Made by a program: the position numbers and the translations under genes
Shown here: in pieces, positions 6,644 through 12,281 of the stretch
How the letters are laid out: each line of letters begins with the position of its first letter
How positions within the stretch are numbered: position 1 is the first letter of the stretch
The notes under the pieces: generated by a model
Databases searched by the model: none
Told to the model about the DNA's origin: nothing
Seen by the model: the letters and a program-made list of their open reading frames with translations, nothing else
Assembly (NCBI GenBank): GCA_022567055.1
Contig: JADFHU010000080.1
Coordinates: 1-12,281, forward strand
DNA from: Planctomycetota bacterium
Lineage (GTDB): Bacteria; Planctomycetota; Phycisphaerae; Sedimentisphaerales; Anaerobacaceae
Length of the DNA stretch: 12,281 bases
Direction: 5' to 3'

Positions 6644-7318
6644 CTAACCCACCCGCCTTTCAACTGTCTTGCCATCCACCAACACCACCGCACGTGTGGC
6701 CATCTGTGCAATTCGTTCGTCATGGGTCACCATGACAATGGTCTGGCCGGCTCGGTTTAGTTGCTCAAAGATTTGTAAGATACCGTTTCCTGTGGCAGAG
6801 TCAAGATTTCCTGTGGGCTCGTCGGCCAAGAGCAACTCGGGGCGGTTCATCAGGGCGCGGGCGATGGCCACGCGCTGACGTTCCCCTCCCGACAACTGGT
6901 AGGGCTTGTGAAGAGCACGATCCTGCAATCCCACCAGCTCAATCAGCTCATCGGCCCTTCTTTTCGGCGTGGACCGGCCGGCCAACCAGGCCAGCACGCT
7001 CTTGCCGACCATCGCCGGCAAGAGAACATTCTCCCTGACATTGAACTCATCGATGAGGTGGTAAAACTGGAACACAAACCCCACAGTCCGGTTGCGAAAT
7101 CGATTGAGCCGACCGCGCCGGTAGGCGCGTAGATCCTGCTCCTCGAATAGGACTCGACCCAGGTCGGGCCAGTCAAGCCCCCCCAGGAGATGCAGCAGGG
7201 TACTCTTGCCGCTTCCCGACGCTCCGAGGATGGCCAGAAACTCACCCCGACGGACCGAAAGATTCGCCCCTTCCAATACGTTGACGCGGGTAGAGCCCAT
7301 TTGATAGGACTTGTGCAA
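6644..7318 (-). CDS. lolD: LolD-like ABC transporter ATP-binding protein (start uncertain)
   Basis: ATPase subunit of a LolCDE/MacB-class exporter, working with the two permeases just upstream. From TTG 7316-7318 it has 224 residues: Walker A GASGSGKST (32-40), Q-loop FQFYHL (83-88), signature LSGGERQRVAIARAL (142-156), Walker B LLLADEPTGNLD (162-173) and H-loop VTHDE (197-201), all intact. The TTG start is preceded by AGAGG at good spacing but removes the first beta-strand. The codons IIEVRDL, which are the family's normal N-terminus, lie directly upstream in the same frame with no ATG before the stop TGA 7349-7351. The ATG inside the ATGA overlap with the permease gene (7350-7352) is one base out of frame. 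So the gene either uses a non-AUG start or carries a one-base indel here. Confidence 0.9.
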   Translation of the reverse strand: MHKSYQMGSTRVNVLEGANLSVRRGEFLAILGASGSGKSTLLHLLGGLDWPDLGRVLFEEQDLRAYRRGRLNRFRNRTVGFVFQFYHLIDEFNVRENVLLPAMVGKSVLAWLAGRSTPKRRADELIELVGLQDRALHKPYQLSGGERQRVAIARALMNRPELLLADEPTGNLDSATGNGILQIFEQLNRAGQTIVMVTHDERIAQMATRAVVLVDGKTVERRVG

Positions 7319-7348
7319 GTCTCTGACCTCTATGATTCTTCTGGTCCG

Positions 7349-8689
7349 TCATATCTGGTTTACCTGCAAAGTTTCGATGGGCCTCAAACGAGCCGCCTGC
7401 CAGGTGGGTAAGAGGGCCCCGAACAGACAGGCGAAGAGGGCGGAAATCCCTATCGCCCCCATCACCGCGGGTTCGATGTCATGGGGGATGTCACCGATTG
7501 CAAACATGGTTCGATCCCAGACCTGAAACCCGACGTGGTAGTGGAGCCAATCCTCCAAGGCGTTGATTTTGCGCAGGAACTGCCAGCCCCCCAACAGCCC
7601 CAGCGCCGCCCCGCAGAGACCCACCAGACAGGCAAAACCGCCGAACAGGGCCATGACGTCCAAGCTGGAGGCGCCCATGCTCCTGAGGATGCCGATGTCC
7701 TTCACCTTGTGGGTCACGATCATATAGAAGACGACAAACACGATGAAGACGGTCGTAATCCCAACCAGGACAAAGAGAATGATCATCGCCGTCTCCTCCT
7801 TCTCCATCCCGGCGATGGAGGCACGCCGGTACCGCTTCCAATCCGAGACAGTCACCGTGTCCATCAGGTAGGCGAGCGAGGCGCCCGATCGGTTCTCCCG
7901 GTAGTCCGTCCACAGGTCCCGGACCCGTTCGGTCCCCTCCTCCAGCGTGACGCCATCCGAAAACTTGATGTGAATCGCGCTGATCCGTTTGTCCCGCCCC
8001 GCCATGCCGCAGAGTCGCTGGGCGTCCCCACGGGGCAGATACACATAGTGATCGTCAATACGGGCCAGCCCCGACCAGGAGACATCGCTCAGGTAGAAGC
8101 GTTTGCTGCTGACGGAGCCTAATCCTAACAGAGCCCCCTTAGCCGTCAGGGGAAAGCAGGTGATGTCAAGTCCCAAGGGAGGGACGGAGGGCTTATACAG
8201 GTACGCCCCATCGTCATCCTTGCGAACGATGCGATCGATGCCGAATACGCAGCCCGGCAGATTGGGATCATACTCCGGTTCAAACAGCGCAGCCAGGTTC
8301 CCGGCGTGGTAGTGAATACCGGCGGCAAAACCGGTGGCCCGACCGTGCCGAATCGGATCTATGCCCACAATCTGCACCCCGCCACTGTCCCCGGAGCCCA
8401 TGGTGAACAGGCCGTAGCTCTTGACCACCGCCGACACGGCCGCCACCTGAGGCATGGCCTCCAACTGCTCCACAAAGGGCTCATAATAGGCGAACCCCAC
8501 CAGGGATGGAGTGCTGACGACACAGTCGCCGACAAAAAGGTGATTCTTCTCCTTGAAGTCTCCGACCAAACCATGCATCACGGTCAGCACCACGGATGCA
8601 ATAAACACACTCAGCGCCACGGCCGAAACCGCCAATAGGGTAATCCTGCGTTTCACCAGGTAGCGCAAGGGTAGGATAATCTTGTACAT
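7349..8689 (-). CDS. LolC/LolE-type ABC transporter permease (second copy)
   Basis: 446 residues. Architecture of the MacB/LolCE family: a basic N-terminal segment and membrane helix (about 16-40), a large extracytoplasmic domain (about 41-298), then an FtsX domain of three helices (about 301-326, 349-369, 407-429). The short cytoplasmic segment HKVKDIGILRSMGAS between the first two FtsX helices is the conserved coupling motif that contacts the ATPase. It probably forms a heterodimeric permease with its neighbour to move lipoprotein or another envelope substrate, powered by LolD. The start is ATG 8687-8689, 36 nt after the neighbouring permease, with a weak ribosome site. Its stop TGA overlaps an ATG as ATGA. 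Whether the substrate is lipoprotein, as in enteric bacteria, cannot be told from sequence. Confidence 0.88.
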   Translation of the reverse strand: MYKIILPLRYLVKRRITLLAVSAVALSVFIASVVLTVMHGLVGDFKEKNHLFVGDCVVSTPSLVGFAYYEPFVEQLEAMPQVAAVSAVVKSYGLFTMGSGDSGGVQIVGIDPIRHGRATGFAAGIHYHAGNLAALFEPEYDPNLPGCVFGIDRIVRKDDDGAYLYKPSVPPLGLDITCFPLTAKGALLGLGSVSSKRFYLSDVSWSGLARIDDHYVYLPRGDAQRLCGMAGRDKRISAIHIKFSDGVTLEEGTERVRDLWTDYRENRSGASLAYLMDTVTVSDWKRYRRASIAGMEKEETAMIILFVLVGITTVFIVFVVFYMIVTHKVKDIGILRSMGASSLDVMALFGGFACLVGLCGAALGLLGGWQFLRKINALEDWLHYHVGFQVWDRTMFAIGDIPHDIEPAVMGAIGISALFACLFGALLPTWQAARLRPIETLQVNQI

Positions 8690-8725
8690 AAGAGCGACCG
8701 TTCAACCTTCCAGGCTTCGGCAACC

Positions 8726-10054
8726 TCACTCATATCTCAGTACCTCGACGGGACGGGTGCGGGCGGCAAGGAGGGCCGGAATGAGCACACCGACCGAAGC
8801 CGCCCCAATGGCAGAGAGCCCGATGAATCCGGCTGAGCCCCAATCCATCGTGTCAGGGATCTTCTCGAAGACATAGAGACTGCTGCTCCACAGATTGAGT
8901 CCGAAGGCCTTGGCAACCCATGCCTCGATCCGATTGATGTTGGCGGTAAACCAATAGCCCAGCAGCACGCCGAGCAGGGCTCCAACCAACCCCACCGCCG
9001 CACCGAATCCTAGGAAAATGGATGCCACAGCCCCGGCCGAACCACCGCAGCTCCGAATGATGCCGATGTCCCGCTGCTTGAGGCGGACGATCATGTAGAA
9101 AATGCAGAAAATCAGGGCGATGACCCCCACGTCCACGATGCCAAAGATCACCATGAGCATGCCCATCTGTTTGCGGATCTCGCCCACATAGCGGGCCTGC
9201 AGCTCGACGGCGGTGGTCACATCCCTCGACTGAGTGTTATAGCCCGTGCTCTCGCCGAAGGCCTGCCATATCGACTTGATCTCTTCAATGGCACTGGCCC
9301 TCTCCGCAGTCGGGGACAGCTTGATCTGCACGCGCCGCACATAGGCTTCTTCGGCGGAGGGATCGAGTTCTCGGCAGAGACGGTCCAGCGGCAGGAACAC
9401 AGAGTCCCGGTCAAAGAAGAAATGGCCCGAACGAATCACATCCGCCACGACGAATGGAAAACTGGCACGCCTGGGCCGGACGGGGCCTCGGTTCGCGGCC
9501 TGGGCGTCCTCTCTCTGCAGCGATCCCGTGGTCAATACGACCCTATCACCCAGTGTCTCTCGAGCACGCGCATAATCGTACTCATCGGTCAGCTCATTGG
9601 GCTCCGTCACCACACCGATGCTGACAAAGCCATTCATCGCCGACCCTGGGGAGGACGCCAGGGAGGCCAATCCAACGGTCCCCCGCAGAGACTCGCGAAA
9701 GTGGATGACCTTAGCGAATCGCTCCGGCTCGATCCCATAGATCTGCACAGCGCGAACATTGCCCTGGCCCAGATGAAGCAGTCCCTGAGTGGGCATCACG
9801 GCGGTGGCCGCTTGCACCTGATCGGCGGCCTCCAGCCGTTCGATCAGTCGCTCATGCTGTGTGAACCTGACCTCGCAGGAGATCAGCACATCCCCGAGGA
9901 CATCCACTGCACTCTGCTCGCAGGCTGCGATGAAACCCGTGAAAAGGCTGGACACCACGATGAGCAGGGCCACAGACAGCGCCAACGCGGCGATGCTCAA
10001 GTACACGACCTTGCGTCTGCGCAAATACCGCGACCATAACAGGAGTTTCAGCAT
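8726..10054 (-). CDS. LolC/LolE-type ABC transporter permease (first copy)
   Basis: 442 residues with the same layout as the next permease: N-terminal helix (about 18-43) after a basic RYLRRRK segment, a large extracytoplasmic domain (about 44-295), and an FtsX domain with helices near 297-323, 346-368 and 406-431. The coupling segment reads KQRDIGIIRSCGGSAGAV. It resembles its neighbour clearly at both ends but only loosely in the extracytoplasmic domain, which fits an old duplication into a LolC/LolE-like pair. ATG 10052-10054 is the start; upstream there is only a weak GGAT. It heads the group permease, permease, lolD, ilvE, prenyl synthase, and follows a long intergenic region with two inverted-repeat elements. 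Confidence 0.88.
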   Translation of the reverse strand: MLKLLLWSRYLRRRKVVYLSIAALALSVALLIVVSSLFTGFIAACEQSAVDVLGDVLISCEVRFTQHERLIERLEAADQVQAATAVMPTQGLLHLGQGNVRAVQIYGIEPERFAKVIHFRESLRGTVGLASLASSPGSAMNGFVSIGVVTEPNELTDEYDYARARETLGDRVVLTTGSLQREDAQAANRGPVRPRRASFPFVVADVIRSGHFFFDRDSVFLPLDRLCRELDPSAEEAYVRRVQIKLSPTAERASAIEEIKSIWQAFGESTGYNTQSRDVTTAVELQARYVGEIRKQMGMLMVIFGIVDVGVIALIFCIFYMIVRLKQRDIGIIRSCGGSAGAVASIFLGFGAAVGLVGALLGVLLGYWFTANINRIEAWVAKAFGLNLWSSSLYVFEKIPDTMDWGSAGFIGLSAIGAASVGVLIPALLAARTRPVEVLRYE

Positions 10055-10282
10055 GCAATATCCATATTGTCCGACTGGCTCAAAATCGTTCTCGCAAAGG
10101 CGCCAGTCCGTATGCCTATGCCTCGTAGTCGTGATCAGCGCAGCGCTTGTCGTTGTCGTAATCGAAACGCGCCATTCACTGTTTCGATTACGATTACGAC
10201 AACGATCACGAGAGCGTCCAGTAGCTTGTCCCCGGCTGACCTACTTGGCTTCGACCTGTTCCTGCTTGGGGACCTTGGGGAT
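10055..10282. other. Intergenic region upstream of the lol genes
   Basis: No gene is supported here: frames that cross it are random extensions of low-complexity sequence. It holds the GATTAC-type inverted repeat (10121-10212) and is followed by the long palindrome (10283-10452). I found no convincing promoter for the lol genes, although this is the only place in the lysS-to-prenyl synthase run with room for one. Confidence 0.5.
10121..10212. repeat. GATTAC/GTAATC inverted repeat element
   Basis: TCGTTGTCGTAATCG (10150-10164) and CGATTACGACAACGA (10191-10205) are a perfect 15-bp inverted repeat. An alternative inner pairing, GTAATCGAAAC (10158-10168) with GTTTCGATTAC (10181-10191), is also perfect. 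An outer pair, CGTGATC (10130-10136) with GATCACG (10204-10210), is separated on the left by a mini palindrome AGCGCAGCGCT (10137-10147). The right arm has two tandem GATTAC units where the left has one. Such simple-unit palindromes occur between genes in many genomes. Here it would fold into a long hairpin in a transcript reaching lolE. Confidence 0.65.
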
Positions 10283-10452
10283 CGGCAAGAAATAAATTGG
10301 GCAATTTGGTGTCCAAGTGTGCCCCATATTTGGTCGCGCCCGATTGAGCGAAACCACAGGCGTAGCAGTTCTACGTCGCGGATTTCGCGATTGAGAAGCG
10401 ATCAAAGATGGGGTGCAATTGGGCATTCAAAGGTCCAAGTTATTTCTTGCCG
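10283..10452. repeat. 170-bp imperfect palindrome (REP or MITE-like) reaching into lysS
   Basis: The two 55-base arms, 10283-10337 and 10398-10452, are inverted copies: by my hand alignment 42 of 55 positions match without gaps, and the outer 13 bases (CGGCAAGAAATAA) match perfectly. Most mismatches in between are transitions. The symmetry continues inward to a central hairpin CGTAG-CAGTT-CTACG (10361-10375), whose centre is the centre of the whole element. On the minus strand a 23-base unit, CTTGGAC-7-TGCCCAATT, also occurs as a direct repeat, once in each arm. The right arm covers the last seven sense codons and stop of lysS. No transposase gene or target duplication is visible. It may be a palindromic element mobilised in trans, or a decayed insertion. 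Confidence 0.7.
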
Positions 10453-11905
10453 GTCCCTTAGGTTTCAACAGGGGAAAGAGAACGACATCACGGATGGTGG
10501 ATGCCCCCGTCAGCAGCATAACCAACCGATCGATCCCGATACCCAGGCCACCCGCCGGCGGCATGCCATATTTCAGGGCATCGATAAAGTCGGTGTCCAT
10601 GGTGGCCATGGTGTCTTCCTGCCCCTTGAGTTGGATACGGAAATTCTCTTCTTGCACGTCGGGATCGTTGAGTTCGGTGTAGGCATTGGCCAACTCCATG
10701 CCACAGACAAAGAGTTCAAAGCGTTCCGCCACGGTCGGATCCTCGGGCTTTGGCCGCGTGAGGGGACAGAGCGGTGCCGGATAGTCCATCACGAAGGTGG
10801 GATTCACCAGATGGTCTGCAACGGTCGCTTCCCAGACCTCATTGACGACGATCAGGTCATCCATGCCCCCTTCATTGATCTCCAGGCTGCGGGCCTTGGC
10901 CCGCAGCGCCGCGATGTCCGTCATGTCACAGCCACTGTGCTCCAGCAACAAATCGGCGTACTTGGCCCGGCGCCAAGGACCCGTCAGATCGACCTGCTTG
11001 CCAAAAAACTCGACCTGCAGACTCTCACAATGGGCCTCGGCGCAGCAGCAGATCAACTCCTCGGTCAGATCCATCATCACGTGATAGTCGGCGTAGGCCT
11101 GATAGAGTTCGATCATGGTAAACTCGGGATTGTGCTGGCGGCTCAAGCCCTCGTTTCGGAAGTTGCGATTGATCTCGAAGACACGTTCCATGCCCCCCAC
11201 TAGAAGTCGCTTGAGAAAGAGTTCAGGCGAGATCCGCAGATACAAGTCCAGGCCCAGGCTGTTGTGGTGTGTCTCGAAGGGCTGCGCGGCGGCCCCACCG
11301 GCGATAGACTGCATCATCGGGGTCTCGACTTCCAGAAAGCCCTTGCCGACCAGCAGGTCACGGATAGTGCCGATGATGGCACAGCGCGTCCGAAAACGCT
11401 CCATCACCTCCGGATTGGCCCAAAGATCGACGTATCGCTGGCGATAGCGCTGATCGACATCCGCCAGACCGTGGAACTTCTCCGGGGGTTGACTGAGGCA
11501 CTTGCTCAGGAAGGTCAATCCTCCCTCTGTGCCCCAGACCGTGATTTCACCCGTGCGGGTCTTTGCCAGGTTTCCCGCGCACCCGACGATGTCACCCAAC
11601 TCCAGTTTTTTCGCCAAGTCCCACTGGTCGCCCAGCATCTTCTTGCTCAGACCGACCTGAATGGTCCCCACACGGTCACGCAGGGTCATGAAAATCAACT
11701 TTCCGATGTCTCGAAAGAGAACTATCCGACCCGCCACTTTGGCCGTCTGGCTTTCGTCCTCCTCTATGTAGCGTGCCTTCACGGCAGTGGAGGGTTCGGT
11801 GTCATCATATCGTCCACCGTAGGGATCAACGCCCAAAGCCCTGATCTCGTCGCGGCGCCGGCGTCGTTGTTGCTGTAACTTGCTGACATCTTCGCTAGGG
11901 TTCAA
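10427..11905 (-). CDS. lysS: Lysyl-tRNA synthetase, class II
   Basis: 492 residues. Charges tRNA-Lys with lysine in the cytoplasm. An N-terminal OB-fold anticodon-binding domain (about 55-135, VAGRIVLFRDIGKLIFMTLRD) precedes the class II catalytic domain. Motif 1 lies around RYVDLWANPEV to LEVETP (157-196), motif 2 is FEINRNFRNEGLSRQHNPEFT (243-263), and motif 3 is GGLGIGIDRLVML (452-464). FELFVCGMELANAYTELNDP, the lysine-site segment, is present. Start is TTG 11903-11905; no in-frame ATG lies between the upstream stop and motif-bearing sequence, so the TTG is well supported. The S41 protease gene ends 10 nt upstream. The protein normally ends near LLKPK (479-483); here nine residues GPARNNLDL are added, seven of them encoded by the arm of the palindromic element. 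Confidence 0.96.
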   Translation of the reverse strand: MNPSEDVSKLQQQRRRRRDEIRALGVDPYGGRYDDTEPSTAVKARYIEEDESQTAKVAGRIVLFRDIGKLIFMTLRDRVGTIQVGLSKKMLGDQWDLAKKLELGDIVGCAGNLAKTRTGEITVWGTEGGLTFLSKCLSQPPEKFHGLADVDQRYRQRYVDLWANPEVMERFRTRCAIIGTIRDLLVGKGFLEVETPMMQSIAGGAAAQPFETHHNSLGLDLYLRISPELFLKRLLVGGMERVFEINRNFRNEGLSRQHNPEFTMIELYQAYADYHVMMDLTEELICCCAEAHCESLQVEFFGKQVDLTGPWRRAKYADLLLEHSGCDMTDIAALRAKARSLEINEGGMDDLIVVNEVWEATVADHLVNPTFVMDYPAPLCPLTRPKPEDPTVAERFELFVCGMELANAYTELNDPDVQEENFRIQLKGQEDTMATMDTDFIDALKYGMPPAGGLGIGIDRLVMLLTGASTIRDVVLFPLLKPKGPARNNLDL

Positions 11906-11915
11906 GGGTCTATTC

Positions 11916-12281
11916 TTAGTTTAGATGTGCGACGACACGCCCAGCCTCTATCTGCTTGGCGCGCACAACGAGTATCGCCGTGGCCAACTGGGGGTCTACC
12001 TTCAACAACTCCTTGAGTTGGTGTTTCTTGAGGGTGTCCTTGCCATGATCGTGATTGGCCTGCACCAGGACGGCATTGTCACGCTGCACATCCCACAGAT
12101 CGGCCAGCTCGTCCCGCCGCAGGCGGATCTTCACATCGGGCGTGATCCCCCAATCCTTCTTGCCCAACTTCTCCCGCGACTCACGGCTGTTCACGCGTTG
12201 CCCCGAGGGTAAATGATAGTAGGCCATCGTGTACTTGAGTTGGGCCCCGTACCTGGCGGAGGAGATCGACTGGACGCTTCC
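11916..12281 (-). CDS. S41 family carboxy-terminal processing protease, C-terminal part (partial)
   Basis: The gene enters at the right edge; 121 codons and the TAA stop (11916-11918) are visible. The first residues, GSVQSISSARYGAQLKYT, and then MAYYHLPSGQRVN and DWGITPDVKIRL match the end of the S41 catalytic core in CtpA/Prc-type proteases (GKG.VQ, then A.Y..PSG, then GI.PDV). The catalytic lysine belongs to the GKG just before the first visible codon, so it and the serine lie outside the window. These are exported proteases that trim or degrade envelope proteins. The charged tail (HDHGKDTLKKHQLKELLKVDPQL, then AKQIEAGRVVAHLN) follows the core. The gene lies 10 nt upstream of lysS and is probably cotranscribed with it. 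Confidence 0.88.
   Translation of the reverse strand, partial: GSVQSISSARYGAQLKYTMAYYHLPSGQRVNSRESREKLGKKDWGITPDVKIRLRRDELADLWDVQRDNAVLVQANHDHGKDTLKKHQLKELLKVDPQLATAILVVRAKQIEAGRVVAHLN

Noticed and set aside
10067..11203. Open frame of 378 codons on the plus strand across the intergenic repeats and the lysS 3' half
   Set aside because: It is antisense to lysS, its N-terminal part is translated repeat sequence, and it shows no domain or ribosome site. LysS on the other strand is unambiguous.
12275..12281. Minus-strand GGAAGCG at both the right edge and the fusion point near 300
   Set aside because: A 7-base match is expected by chance in 12 kb, and the flanking bases and encoded proteins differ, so it does not support a shared break or circular join.

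Overview
The window looks like chromosomal DNA of a moderately GC-rich, Gram-negative-type bacterium, probably a planctomycete (Planctomycetota). The clues are a LolCDE-like exporter module next to lysS and an S41 protease, a secreted protein type I associate with that phylum, an exported barrel-like protein and a LysM cell-wall protein. The phylum is an inference from gene content. No rRNA, tRNA, CRISPR array or transposase gene was seen.

Left block (1-2986, all minus strand, read right to left): rarA (AAA+ ATPase of stalled replication forks), then a 5-formyltetrahydrofolate cyclo-ligase overlapping rarA by 20 nt, then after 12 nt a membrane-anchored LysM protein with a strong ribosome binding site. 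That last gene is not normal. After the LysM domain, where an L,D-transpeptidase domain would be expected, it runs in frame into the C-terminal part of a YgiQ-type radical SAM protein and off the window edge. This is a deletion fusion or an assembly chimera.

Central island (about 2987-4740, plus strand): an AT-rich intergenic region with a near-consensus sigma70-type promoter, a small exported barrel-like protein, a terminator-like hairpin, and a secreted protein of unknown function.

Right block (4752-12281, all minus strand, read right to left): the 3' end of an S41 (CtpA/Prc-like) protease, lysS, a 372-nt intergenic region, two LolC/LolE-type permeases, lolD, a branched-chain aminotransferase (ilvE) and a long-chain polyprenyl diphosphate synthase. 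From lolE to the prenyl synthase, spacings are 36 nt, a 4-nt ATGA overlap, 40 nt and a 23-29 nt overlap, so this is very likely one transcript. The two permeases and the ATPase form an envelope-stress or lipoprotein-release type ABC transporter. IlvE handles branched-chain amino acids, and the prenyl synthase makes an isoprenoid chain for quinones or carriers.

Three sequence-level oddities stand out: (1) the LysM/YgiQ in-frame fusion; (2) a roughly 170-bp palindromic element between lysS and lolE whose right arm runs into lysS and supplies its last codons, with a second, GATTAC-rich inverted repeat beside it; (3) lolD, whose natural ATG (inside ATGA) is one base out of frame with the conserved N-terminus, leaving a TTG start or an indel. 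I see no clear new defence or biosynthetic system here.
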